Positions 1 to 11,039 of a stretch of DNA of 64,000 nt are shown here, in pieces. The position numbers and the translations under genes are program-made. The stretch's first letter is position 1. Every line of letters begins with the position of its first letter. The stretch comes from Gracilaria vermiculophylla (Eukaryota; Rhodophyta; Florideophyceae; Gracilariales; Gracilariaceae). Where the stretch lies: contig JAHNZQ020000010.1 in assembly GCA_019155205.2 (NCBI GenBank), positions 871,375 through 935,374 on the forward strand, read 5' to 3'. The notes below the pieces were generated by a model. The model did not search any database. It saw only the letters and a list, made by a program, of their open reading frames with translations, and had not been told where the DNA came from.

Positions 1-268
1 ATAGTAGAGGATCCGTGAGCGATAGACACGCTTTATCAACACTGTATCTTTGCCGATACCAGTTCTCGATTATGATTTGGCTTTCTATCCTTTGACATAA
101 TATTTGAATTGGTTTGCTACGTCCCTCTCCAGTTGTTCTTTGGTCGGGTAGAACACCCTATCGCACAGTAAAGCACTACGCGTCGTTCTCCTTACTCGTG
201 TTCTGGTGAGCAGGTGGTAGACCTGTGTCTATCACTGAGAGTTTCAGTGTTGCTCCGTTTTCTCGACA
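1..268 (+). repeat. 5' LTR of the Copia element (first 8 bases outside the window)
   Basis: Matches 5225-5492 base for base in length and ends in ...CTCGACA, the CA expected at an LTR end. The missing start would be TGTCATGA, judging from the 3' copy. Confidence 0.92.
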
Positions 269-290
269 TTCGCGAATTACGAGAAGCAAC
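269..290 (+). promoter_or_regulatory. Putative primer-binding site of the Copia element
   Basis: The bases directly after the LTR (TTCGCGAATTACGAGAAG) do not start with TGG, so they do not match a tRNA 3' end. Read in complement they contain CTCGTAA followed by TTCGC, which resembles an anticodon loop and the 3' strand of its stem. Copia elements are known to prime from half-tRNAs cut near the anticodon, so this is plausible but untested. Confidence 0.3.
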
Positions 291-315
291 CCTTTGGCAG
301 ATATATCACTCAAAT

Positions 316-2090
316 ATGTCTACCGACCAGTCTCAGCTACTCAAACCGTGGGGCACCCTTCTCCTGCACAATGACGTGCAACGTGGCCTTGAAAGTCAAT
401 TTGCATCGTACATGAAAGCAGATCCACCTCTCAAAGGACAAGCTCTTTTCGATGTCATTAAAAAGGACCTTGGACCAATGCAGCTTGCTAACCAAAACGT
501 CGTTAGTCATTACGACATTCTTAAACGAATCCGCATCTTTCTGGAGACAAGCGAAGTAAACATACCTCGCAATGTTGAGACGGGCCATCTTATTGGGAAG
601 CGTGTTATCGCCGCAATATGGGAGGAGGAAGAATTTAACGAAGAGAGAAAGAAGGCCCTGGAATATTTCGACGCAGTGCGCAACGGAGATGTCGTCCTAT
701 ACTCTCCCCACCACTCCCGATCGTCACCGCCTCCGGTTCCTTTTAGTTTGGTCGAACCTACTGCACCGGAGAATGCTTCACCTGCTGAGCCCGCACCCGT
801 ACCGGCAGGACCTGCAGCTCTTGCAGGGGCAGATAACAATGAGCCCCATACTAGGGAAGACCAATACGAGAACAATCGTTGTTTGTTCTTTTCTGCAAAG
901 TACCGTTTACGCCGCGACAAGTTCAGCGGAGACTTGGAGAAAGACTGGGGTGATCATATTCCGCCTTACATGGACTTCTGCAAGGATCAAAGCTCTGCGG
1001 GAATGAGAGGACTCAATACCTTCACTACTCTTTGCATGGCGATGCTCTTCATTTCTACAAGACGGACTTTCGAGATAAAATCCGATCATGGGGAGCCGTA
1101 GTGAGCACATTCACCGAACGCTACTCTTCATTGACGACGCGAGAGAAAATAACCAAGACATTGGAATGCCTGCACCTTGTACACTTCCTTTCCAAAAGGG
1201 GAACCCCACGAACCGCACTAGACAACCTAGATAAGGAAATTGATCGCCTCGCACCAATGGCGCATACTGAAGGACGCACCGACCGCAGGAAGAGGAAGTT
1301 CTTGGCGAATGCCTGTCAAAGAATTTCATGGGCCCGTAACGCTCTGTCTCAAGCAGATACACGCCACCTAGCGTATCGAGAACTCTGCTCTGAATTCTTC
1401 AGCGCAGAATTTGGTGAACGAAGATTTAATGACGGCGAGAAGCGTGCATCTCAGAAAACAACCGCTAATACCAATGAAGACGTTCAGTATCGTGCACGAA
1501 TGACTACCCAGTCCATCACCTATGCAGCTGACGATGAACCAGATTTGGAAGTCCTCTATGCCGGCCCAGGTCGTTTCTGAAGGGCGCCGAAAAGCCGATT
1601 GTCCTTTACGCCGCCTACTGCAACCAAATCCCGCCATGGAAACACTGGGGCTCCCGCCATCCTATATTCGTGTTGGAACTGTCAGAACCCTAACTGCCGC
1701 CTGTACTCCTGCCCACACCCACGAAACGAAGCAGTCAAAAAGCGTGACCGACAGTTGGCGAAGGATTGGCTACGTCAGAGCAGGGCAAAGAAGGTTCACT
1801 TTGTGGACGACCCTTGTCAAACCGAATTTCTGGGACAACTGAAGGAAGCTATGCTATGTGAGCCCAACGATCTGGAGCATCCGGAGCATCCGAGCGAGAC
1901 GCAAACGCCAACCAATTTCACGGCCGCTCCAACACTGTTCTCCAACGTGTATCCCTCACTGTTTCAAACCTCTCAGTCCCTTATCGATTCCAAACTGCGG
2001 GTGATGATGGAGTCGGCGGTCAGTATTCTTCAGACGAGGGTTTTTAGATGGGGATCTTCTTGGCCAATCGTTCTACAACAACAGGCTTAA
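316..2090 (+). pseudogene. Copia gag relic (capsid and zinc knuckle), frameshifted
   Basis: The Met at 316 opens a frame running to 1101 that should encode the capsid. The capsid-like sequence then continues in another frame from about 1032 (HGDALHFYKTDFRDK) to 1580, and again from 1599 to 2090, so there are at least two frameshifts. A Pro/Ala-rich linker lies near 700-830. The zinc-knuckle region (CWNCQNPNCRLYSC, about 1669-1710) has spacing CX2CX4CX4C, with cysteine at the position normally occupied by histidine. The protein would package RNA and form the particle. The assignment rests on its place ahead of protease and on the knuckle. Confidence 0.75.
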
Positions 2091-2179
2091 GAAACCTCCC
2101 GACACAGAAGAGGACCATCGCGTTGTCATCGCCGTCCAGAACTTTGCTATTTACCATTCCAAAGTCAATCAGTACTCCC

Positions 2180-2560
2180 AGGAAGTTTTCGAGAGGGCAT
2201 GCATGATCCTGGGGCACATCGTTCCGTTTGTTGGAAAGCGCAAGCACTCGTATACTGCCACGCGCTCGGTTGCGAGATGAAACTCCGTCAATCTCCATAT
2301 GCATTCAAGTTTGGAGACGACCTACGCAACAGCATTGGACAGATGCGCATCCGTCTCCCCACACCTGACGCAACCTTTATGACATTTGATGTTGATGTCG
2401 TGGCAGGTAACATACCGTTTCTAATTGGTTTGGACGTTCTAGATCAGTATGGAGTGTACATTAACAACATCTCCAACAAACTCGTCCATCATTCATCGGG
2501 CTGGACTCTACCGCCTAAGAGAAAACACGGTCATTTGTTTGTGAAATGGACTGCATCCAA
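2180..2560 (+). pseudogene. Copia aspartic protease relic
   Basis: The frame beginning near 2199 reads HDPGAHRSV, which looks like a degenerate D-S/T-G active site with proline in the second position. The usual downstream hydrophobic segment ending FLIGLDVLD follows near 2418-2447. Retropepsins of this kind cut the Gag-Pol polyprotein as dimers. The active-site substitution suggests the enzyme is dead. Confidence 0.65.
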
Positions 2561-3560
2561 TGGTCTGCTTACGAGAAAGGTACTCCAAAAGATGCATCAA
2601 CATTTCTTCCATCCTACCGCTGGAAAGCTCTATAGCCTCCTCAAGCGCGCGAAACCCGAGAACCTATCCTCAGATACGCAGAAGCTACCCGAGGAAATAT
2701 CACGATGCTGTAAATCACGTCAGAAGTTCTCGTCTCGTACTTTCAGATTTCATGTGTCAATTCCTGATGAGAAGATCTAATTCAGCCAGGACGTGGCTCT
2801 CGACCTGATTTACCTCCGATTCCGCGAAAAAAAACGTATTCCGGTGCTTCACGTAGTCGACACACAAACACATTACCAAAACGCCGTAATCCTGAAAGGA
2901 GAGTCAGCACGCGACATTTGAGAGGCCTTTATCGAAGCATGGGTCACAACTTATACCGGTTACCCGTCAACACTACGGGTCGACAGTGGTTCTATACTCA
3001 CATCTAAGTATTCGGAAGCTAATACCGCAGATCATGGCATCGAACTCAAACTGTTCGGAGTGCAGGCGCACAACAGCATCGGCTCAAAGGAGAGGTACCA
3101 CGCGCCTTTACGTCACATATTCAACGTCACCACAGACGCTTGTCATTCTTTAGACGCTGATCTATTGCTGCGTTATGCGATTAAGGGCATCAATGACACA
3201 ATGAGGCCAGAAGGTCTAGTACATTCACCGCTTGTGTATGGATCTTTCCCACATTTTCCTTCTCCCATATCGTCGCAACCGGACCAGGAAGAACGAATGC
3301 GCGCTCTCGACGCTGCACAGAAGGAAATGGCGACCATAACTGCCAAGCTCCGCATTCAACAAGCGCTACGAAGTGGAATGGATCCTGCAGCCAGCTACCT
3401 CTTGAATCCTGGAGACACCGTGCTGGTTTATGACGAAAAAGTGAAGCACTGGAATGAACCATACCCAATCACCAAAATCATAGAGAAGGATGTCACAGTG
3501 GACATTGCAGGCCGAATGGCGCACTACAACCTCTCGCATGTACTCCCGTATCAAGACAAC
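2561..3560 (+). pseudogene. Copia integrase relic
   Basis: The same frame as the protease continues with an HHCC-type zinc-binding region (MHQHFFHP, then CCKSRQ). The catalytic core follows: an Asp in DVALDLIYL (about 2799), an Asp in LRVDSGSIL (about 2982) and a Glu in SKERYHAPL (about 3087). Thus all three acidic residues of the DDE site appear present. Stops at 2778-2780 (TAA) and 2919-2921 (TGA) break it. The C-terminal part (3200-3560) is typical Copia sequence with a basic DNA-contacting tail. The protein would insert the cDNA copy into the host genome. Confidence 0.8.
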
Positions 3561-4643
3561 AACGAAGACCGTGGACTACAAAGATTAGCTGAGGGATTGA
3601 GTTACTTCAAATCTGGATCAGTTTCGTCTGCCCACATCACTGAGATACTGCACCCTATGGTCAAAAGGGGGGAACTACAGTTCTTTGATGACGCAAAGGC
3701 CCAAGAACTTGTAGACCTTGCTCGCCGTGGTGTATACGAGATAGTATGCAGAGAAGCGTTGGACGCACGCGCGGCCCACAATGTCATGGGCGGAAGATTT
3801 GCACTCAGCATCAAGGACAAGGAGATGGACAACGAATTCTATAAGGCAAGATTCATCGTACAAGGCCAAACAGATACCGACAAGCATCTCCTGGTAAACA
3901 AAAGCACCACTCTCAAACAATCGTCGATTAGGATCCTGGTGGCGATTTCTGCACTGTTTGGTTTTCCGATCTGGTCCCAAGATGTCTCTCAGGCCTATCT
4001 CTAGTCTGCCGACAGGCTGATACGAGATATATACGTTCGTCCTACAAAAGAGTTTCACCTTTCAGAGAATCATCTTTTGAAACTGCTGAAGCCGCTTTAC
4101 GGCTTGACCGACTCTGGAGAATACTGGAATGCTACTTTCGCTAACCATCTACGCCGGGACTTCTTGATGATGCCTACAGCTGAAGGCTTATTCCTCTTCT
4201 TTCGAACGGTTAACGGGAAGCTAAGCTGCCCGACATGGGCTTATGTAGATGACAGCATTACCACAGGAGATGCCGCTTTCTACAATTTTTTACGGCTCAC
4301 GGGAGAGCGATTCGAATCCAAGCCACGCGCCTACAACGACTTCACGTTTGCCGGGATTGAGATACAAAAACACGGTACTGGACTCAAGATGTACCCGCAG
4401 CCAATCGCATCCCGAATACAGCCACTTGCCTCCACTGCGCAATTTTCTTATTTCCGCTCCAAACGCCAGGAGATTGCATGGCTGGTACACACGCGTCCTG
4501 ATATCGCAGCTTTTGTTAATGTACTTGTGCAGGTGACGAAAACAATGTTCTCACTATCACACATAACGCAGACGAACGCTCTAATTCTGCGGATACATGC
4601 TACTGCGTCGGGAGGAGTCATCCAGCAGAAGCTAGATCATTAA
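3561..4643 (+). pseudogene. Copia reverse transcriptase relic (RVT_2 type)
   Basis: Still in the same frame as integrase. The fingers region FYKARFIVQGQTDTD, then WSQDVSQAYL with the first catalytic Asp, are followed by a TAG stop at 4002-4004. The palm continues with KPLYGLTDSGEYW and the catalytic YVDD box (about 4240-4251). This order and spacing are diagnostic of Ty1/Copia RT. The frame closes at 4643. An imperfect tandem copy of GACGGCGAGTGAG lies at 4779-4812, between RT and RNase H. Confidence 0.88.
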
Positions 4644-4806
4644 TGTTTGCACATCAGGGTGTACAGTGACAATTCTTTTGCGAACACGCCTTCGTTACAC
4701 TCGCAGCTCGGATTTCTCGTCGCACTTTGCGACAAAACTGGCCATCACAACCTGATTCACTTTTCTAGCTACCGTAGCAGACGGCGAGTGAGGTAGAAGA
4801 CGGCGA

Positions 4807-5205
4807 GTGAGATCAGAAAGAGGAGCTGAACTATACGCGTTCGCAGACGCATTTTACTTTGCGTACTTGTTGAAGAGAGAGTTATCCACAATGCTCAATC
4901 GCGTTATACCGCTCGTGATGTTGACGGATAGTGATTCGGTATTCAAGATTGTCATCACGAACACTACCGCTACCGAAAGGCGCCTAATGTTGGGTATTGC
5001 CGCTGCTCGTGAAGCATATTTAGCAACTGAAGTTACCGACATCGATTGAATTCGGGGAACGGATAATGCTGCAGACGGTCTGACAAAAGACGTAAGATGC
5101 AGACTTTTGAAGGAACTACTTGACACTGGAAAAATTGATATACCGGTTCAACAGTGGATCATTCGACCCAAGCAAACCTGCATCGGGCACAATGTTGACG
5201 TATAG
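4807..5205 (+). pseudogene. Copia RNase H relic
   Basis: Reads RGAELYAFADAFYFAYLL, then MLTDSDSVFK with the catalytic Asp. After a TGA at 5047-5049 it continues IRGTDNAADGLTK, the standard end of Copia RNase H, where NAADGLTK matches the family consensus. The reading frame differs from that of RT, so at least one indel separates them. The enzyme would remove the RNA strand during cDNA synthesis. Confidence 0.82.
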
Positions 5206-5216
5206 AAAAGATCAAG

Positions 5217-5492
5217 TGTCATGAATAGTAGAGGACCCGTAAGCGATAGACACGCTTTATCAACATTGTATCTTTGCCGATACCAGTTATCGATTATGAT
5301 TTGGCTTTCCATCCTTTGACTTACTATTTGAATTGGTTTGCTACGTCCCTCTCCAGTTGTTCTTTGGTCCGGTAGAACACCCTATCGCACAGTAAAGCAC
5401 TCTGCGTCGTTCTCCTTACTCGTGTTCTGGTGAGCAGGTGGTAGACCTGTGTCTATCACTGAGAGTTTCAGTGTTGCTCCGTTTTCTCGACA
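5217..5492 (+). repeat. 3' LTR of the Copia element
   Basis: 276 bases, starting TGTC and ending GACA (TG...CA). Bases 5225-5492 repeat 1-268. The purine run just upstream (AGAAAAGATCAAG) is a weak polypurine tract. The downstream flank begins TCTGC; its 5' partner lies outside the window. Confidence 0.92.
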
Positions 5493-7646
5493 TCTGCGCT
5501 GCATAGTGCTAGACCAATCAATGATATGATAGATCATTTTCTTATTTTCTGTTCTGTATCCCGATCCAGTTACGGCTACAATCTGCATGTAGTTCTAGGT
5601 GGGTGAAATGCTGAACTATGCTTATAAAAAAAAAACGTCTTCAATCTCAAAAATGTTCCAAATGGGTTGTCGAAAAGTAAAAACTGGTCGAAAGGTTAAT
5701 AAATTCGTTCTTCATCGTAACTGCAGTATACCAATTAGCCGCTGTATGCCAATTAGTTTTCTACTGCATCAACAAGCCAACATACGCAGCTTGAGGTTAG
5801 CATCCGCATCCATACGAAATAATTATTCTTGGACATGTACTTGCAAACTAGTAAGCGGAGCTGTTATCGAAGCAAATAGAAGTTTCTTGATTGAAGTATG
5901 CAGCTAGGACGATCTGGAAGTTTATAGAAGATTCTACAGAAGAACACAATCTGCATTTTTATTGGTTACCATAGAAAAGATATAGAACTATACTATATAG
6001 TAAAAATGATGTAGAACAATATATAAGAACGGTCCTAGCACTACTGTTGACGGAAGAAAGAGGTCAAGCCGAGTGTTCAAGATAAATCGAAGATTGCTTT
6101 GATTTAAGTCTATCAAAGCATTGTACTGCACAACCTACATTAAGAGCAACCAATTGGTTTGCCAAGTAGAAGGCACGACCTCTGGGGGTTTGCTTTTTGT
6201 TTGTTTCTCTTCTTCTTAGATTTTCGGTTTCCTCCCGTTTATGTCGTGGTGCATGGGCTACTGCTGGACAGGGTCCGCGCTACCGTTAATACCATTACCA
6301 GAGCTGGAATATGGCTAGAGTACATATAGGAATGCGCAATACAGTGCGTTTCCGAATGATAATACGCCCCAAAACGTGGGGCAAAACTGTACTGTACGCC
6401 AGTTTTTGCACATCGTCTTCGTAAAATGGTCTCAAAAACTTATGTTTACTGTCTTCTTTCCAGTGAAAATGGCTCCAGATCCTTCTTTTTCCAAACAAAA
6501 ACGCCTTCAAATCACCACGTTTAACGTAAAAATGATTTCCAACAGTGTTATTGCTAAAAAAACGGAAGCGTTCTAGGGTCATGACTGCTAATGTTCTTTA
6601 AATTCTGATTCTTTATGAATCATAACGATCTCCAGAACGCTCTAAAAAGCGCAGTATGACAGACAAAAGAACATTTAAAAGAGATTTCGGCAGAGATAAA
6701 TTATCATTCCAAAAATATTGGAATAAAACCCAATCTCATCGATTCAAAAACAGCTAAATAAAAATACATGAACAACGCAACTTTTTTTGAGGACGATAAG
6801 CTGAAATCCCTTTTTTTACTAAACATATAACAAGGAAAAGAAGGTTGATAGATGTGATAGAAAAGCGAACGGAAAAGAAAAATGTAAATTATTTATTTTT
6901 ATCAATGAAAAAAAAACCACCTGAAATGATTAAACTGCTACAAATTTTAGAGTCATGATGTTCGTACGGCACGTTCTCAATTTTATTCCAGGGCTTACAA
7001 TTAAGGGTTTGTAATAGACTGTGCCAGTATTTTTAGAAAGGTCGCACTAACATTGCAATTATTGAAACAACAATGAGCGCGGAAACATATTAAAAAGAGC
7101 TATGAAATTGTTTGCTACCGTTTGATTTCGGTTTGCATAATATTCTTCAACAATGTAATGCACCAGTGCTTACTACCTCTTTAGTCAAAAACTGGCTGCA
7201 AGAGTCAAACGTATCTGTTCTAAAGTAGGTTTCACACTCCCCGGATTCGAACCCAGTCGGAAACGTCCGGGATATGCAGATTAGGATGGTCAATGCGCAT
7301 GAAAGGAAATTCTAGACAGTTTTTGAACTCAACTGAAAAACTGTTTTAAAAATTACTGCAATTCTATAACAGTTTTAATTACGAAACAGTTCATTTAGTT
7401 TATTCTACTCCGACCATTAGCGTTATATAACAAAAAGAATGCCAAATAAACTATTGAGCGTCTCTCAAAAAAAAATTGTTTTTAATGCGTTATTGAAACG
7501 GTTTTTTGATTTTACTGTTTTTCCATACTCTTTTTGTAATCGTATAGTACACGTTTGGTAGTTTCATCGAGATTTCACAGCAGTTCATATACTTTTGAAA
7601 CATTCTGAAGGTGCGAGGCCAGAATGGTAGAGCCTTATTCTCATAT
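5493..7646. other. AT-rich spacer without a supported gene
   Basis: Short open frames occur on both strands (for example 5599-5907 and 6295-6582), but none shows a domain or convincing composition. The clearest structure is a Tc1-type inverted-repeat end at 6341. A second GAAACGGTTTTTT motif near 7490, in right-end orientation, may mark the other side of a heavily decayed transposon. Confidence 0.6.
6341..6425 (+). repeat. Left terminal repeat of a Tc1-type element
   Basis: Starts CAGTGCGTTTC directly after a TA dinucleotide (6339-6340). The next 75 bases resemble, in reverse complement, the right end of the Tc1-like element at 49,255-49,341, including a GTACTGTA block and a TTTTGCA block. 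No transposase is recognisable beside it. Confidence 0.55.
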
Positions 7647-7651
7647 ACTTA

Positions 7652-8474
7652 TGAAGTGCAATGCCCTCTATAGAGCTTTTTCTTGGCAGTTTGCCGATTC
7701 ACCGGGTCCCGGTTAGGCCATACATAAAGAAACGGTTAACGTCGCAGGCGCGATTCACGTCGTTTTGCACAGGGAACTTCGAAGCAGCCGACATGGCGCC
7801 TGTCGCGCGACGTGGCACGCGCACGGGACGGCCTCCTGGCAGATACGCGTCACCCACGCGTGGTTTGCCGGCGACAGTATGAGTGACAGATGGAATCTGC
7901 TTTGCACGATTGTTTTAGTATTTTAGCAAGGCGGCACTTTGGCTGTCACGCCCGGTAAACCGCATTAAGCGAGATCTTCGGTCTGAACTTGCGGATCACG
8001 CGGATAACTCTTTACATCGTGGGACAGTACACCATAGATTACGGAAATCAATCGACTATGACGCGTAGAACAATTGTCTGTAATATTCATTCCTTCCTTC
8101 AAGTTCGCTCTCGTAAGAGGTTAGACCCGCCAGGCCTTCGGTTTATCCCGTTTCGGGCGACGTCGGCCACCTGCATAACGAGGCCTGCCAGCTCCCCGTG
8201 CGGTCCAAGATGTTAACCTTCCGCGCCGAGAAAACCAGATATTTTACAAGGACATCTCACCGAACCCACGGATTCTGCCTCATTCAGAGGATGTGCACAC
8301 TCTCAGGTACGTCCATAGGTCTTTCGTCCTGCACCAGTTGTGACGCCTTAGCCCCGGAGTCAAATCTGGCTCGTATGCCTCATCTCAAGAAAGCTCTGGC
8401 TTTGAACCACCTCGCGAGAGGACGGTTTTGGAACATCCTTCGTGGTACTTTCCACTTCGGGGCATAGCACTACA
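7652..8474 (+). repeat. 5' LTR of Gypsy-1
   Basis: 823 bases, TG...CA (ends CACTACA). Similar along its length to 28,633-29,421, with several indels. Shared blocks include TTTAGTATTTTAGC and a CCTCGCGAGAGG-like palindrome near the end. The solo LTR at 47,810 belongs to the same family. Confidence 0.8.
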
Positions 8475-8497
8475 AAATGGTCTCTCGACTTCGAAAC
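8475..8497 (+). promoter_or_regulatory. Putative primer-binding site of Gypsy-1
   Basis: Directly after the LTR reads AAATGGTCTCTCGACTTCGA. The equivalent positions in Gypsy-3 (35,318) and Gypsy-2 (27,224 on minus) share the GGTCTC-YCGACTT-GAA pattern. Conservation at this exact position in three copies supports a functional site, although it is not complementary to a tRNA CCA end. Confidence 0.4.
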
Positions 8498-8589
8498 GGA
8501 AATCTACCAGCAGATCTTCTTTCGTATCCTTCTTCCTTTTCATTGGTTTTCCACTTCGTAATTCACCCGTTGAAGACTTTCAACCGTCG

Positions 8590-10640
8590 TGACGGACACC
8601 TCCGGTGGGCTGAAACCCGACTGGAGCCGAGCCGGTAACGATCAGGAGCCGTTTCCACCAATGGAATGAAAAGCGCCACGATATCACTTTCGAGACAAAT
8701 GGTGCAGACCAGGTGGACCGTTTAACATTGACGGCTGTGCCGAATACCATATCATCCGGAGCCGGGCCATCAAGAGCCATTAAGGTGGTGTTTTCATCGC
8801 TGCGGTTGTTAGACAAGGCCCATGTGGTCCGTTGGAAGATCGGATCCTCACCCTGCGGCCATCCCAGGCATCCCTGGCTGAAGAAAAAGGAGATTGTGTC
8901 GACGAATGTCGCTGAGAACCTCTGCGTGCTGCAGTCTTATATCAATGCTATCCTCAAAGGTTTCAGCCCGCCGGCGTCCTTCGTCGAGTGGTGGTTGATC
9001 GATTTAATCGAGAACGAGTCCCAGTGGACTCGGTAGAGAAACCTGTGCTTGCTTCCGCCTCCGCAGCACAAACCGCTGGCTTTCAGTGTGATGAACACCG
9101 AGAGGCTCGGAATGGCTACATAAAACGGAACAATCGAAGGACCGCCATCACCACAGGAACGCCTCCTTGGGCTCGGAATCGACTTCTAAGGATTCTGAGC
9201 CCTCACAGAGTGTCTCCCACCATGACCACCCGGAGCGGAGTTCGCGTTCCGAAGGGTCATTGGCAACCTAAGGGGCAATCTGCTTGTTGTAGAAGGGTCG
9301 GAGACACCCCGGGCTTCATCCGTTGCAACCCACAAATTAACTGTACGGGAACCTGGTTTCATACCTGCACTCCTGGCTGGAAGATTTTTCATTAGGCAGG
9401 ACACCCCATGGCACCGGTACGGTTGGGGACTGCACCAAACGGATGCATCTCGCCATGAGGTACCAGAACCTTACTGGAGATAGTGCAATTCTGGTGCTTG
9501 AATCCCTAGCCCGCTTTGTCACAGAAGCCAGTATCCTCACTATGAGTGAGGCCCAGGCATATCTGGCATTAAAGTACTTTTTACGGGATGTGGTTGAAGA
9601 ATAATTCCTCTCAGTTCGATGTTCATCACGGGCGTCTGAGGGAGGAGTAACTTGGTGGCCTAAGACCATGCAGTACCTCTTGCGTTCCTACGCGAACAGC
9701 ACCGCCACGCAGTCAACTATCCTCGCACTGCGCGGTAGTCACCAGAGCGCTGAAGAACTGGATATTAGTCACTCGCTACGCCTGAATACGACTCTCCACT
9801 GATGTGGAAATGTGTACCCCGGAGGAAAAGATGCAAGATGATTATTAATCGGTTAGAATCGGTAACTAGGACGCTTGTTGCCCGTGATCGTGAAAATCAC
9901 CCTATGGTGGGATATCTGGAGCTTTTGCAACTCGCCGGCTCAGAGGGCAGCGCACTCCGTGCCAGAAACTCTGCTTACCGGCATAATGGAACAAAAGCAC
10001 TGATGATCGGTTCAGATACCTCTTCCATTTAATTGGGCGCCAGTGAGACTCCCAAACTGGATCATAACAGTTCGATCGTTCTCCACAATGATGGTTGGTC
10101 CTTAGCGATATTGGAATTTCCGTCTACAATGGTAGACTAGTATGGTAGAGCAATGAGATTTCCACAGGAAGCACAGGCCCTCTGCATGGGTAATAACCAA
10201 TTCTCAGCCATTCTCCTGCCATACGTCAACGAGATGACGAGAATCGAGCGCCGTGGTTGGGTCGATAACCTTAGTCCCGGAAGTTCAGCCAAAATGTGGA
10301 ACGCCGCTCCTTGAGTTCTTTCGCCTGGAGTTGTTTCCCTTTTGTGCTACATTCGGGGGCACACCTCTTGGCAGTGCCTTCTTCCGCTACAGAATATGGC
10401 GCACGTGGTGACAAACTACGAAGCACTCTCCCGAGAAGAAAAGACGGCAGTCCGAAAGACGTTGTGTTGCCATGCAAAAATCGAGTTTCCCAACGCGTTG
10501 GCTCACACCCCGTTATCGCCGCAGCGGATAACTTTAAGGACGAGAAGATTCTTTGCCCACCCCAGCGAGAGTCTTAACTACGCCACTTGCGCGGTCAATC
10601 ACCCGCAAAGGGATGAAGCACTCGTTGTGGGGTATTAAGA
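8590..10640 (+). pseudogene. Gypsy-1 gag relic
   Basis: Decayed in all frames. The clearest piece is 9455-9601, where LTGDSAILVLESLARF and SEAQAYLALKYFLRD align with the capsid of Gypsy-3 (FSGEDPISVLNILTRF and VWCFQFYLTGHAYS). Near 10,342-10,380 a zinc-knuckle-like CYIRGHTSWQC has lost the second cysteine of the pair that Gypsy-3 still has (CKIC). The protein would have formed the particle core. Confidence 0.6.
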
Positions 10641-11039
10641 GCGGGAGCGCAGAGTGAAAGCTCTTCAGGACACCTAACTGAGGGAGGTTTTCCATAGAGA
10701 AAGGCATACTCAGAGATGAAGCTAACGACACGTAAGGCACAGTCGCATTGCTCCTTTGTGAAAATCCTCTCGAAGAGAGACACGGCAGAGGTAGACTATG
10801 AGCAATTGGGTGTTCTGTGTCGACAGCGGAGACGGATAAAGCATATCTATATCTCAAATCACTTCTTATTGATAGCGAAGCGAAGGTGCATAGTTTACGC
10901 TTATCTCGAACTACACACGCAGTATATGGTATGAAATCTCCCAGGTCTCGAGAATGGAGCACGGCCAAGTTTCGTCGTTTCGTCAGAGCTACCTCCGCCA
11001 CTACGGTCTTGTATACGCACAGGAGCGGTATCTGACCTC

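Larger units (their letters stand above)
1..5492 (+). mobile_element. Ty1/Copia LTR retrotransposon, complete in outline but coding-dead
   Basis: A 268-base segment at 1-268 recurs as a direct repeat at 5225-5492, and the DNA between holds gag, protease, integrase, RT and RNase H in that order, which is the Copia (Pseudoviridae) order. The window starts 8 bases inside the 5' LTR, so the 5' target duplication cannot be seen. All genes contain stops or frameshifts, so the copy is not autonomous. By eye the two LTRs differ at about 10 of 268 positions with no length change. Confidence 0.92.

Noticed and set aside
6295..6582. Minus-strand frame of 95 codons near a Tc1-type end
   Set aside because: It runs through the terminal repeat itself and lacks transposase motifs.
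7235..7320. tRNA-like segment on the minus strand with a GGTTCGAATCC box and a variable-arm-like hairpin
   Set aside because: The T-stem does not pair fully and no matching acceptor strand or anticodon arm is found upstream.
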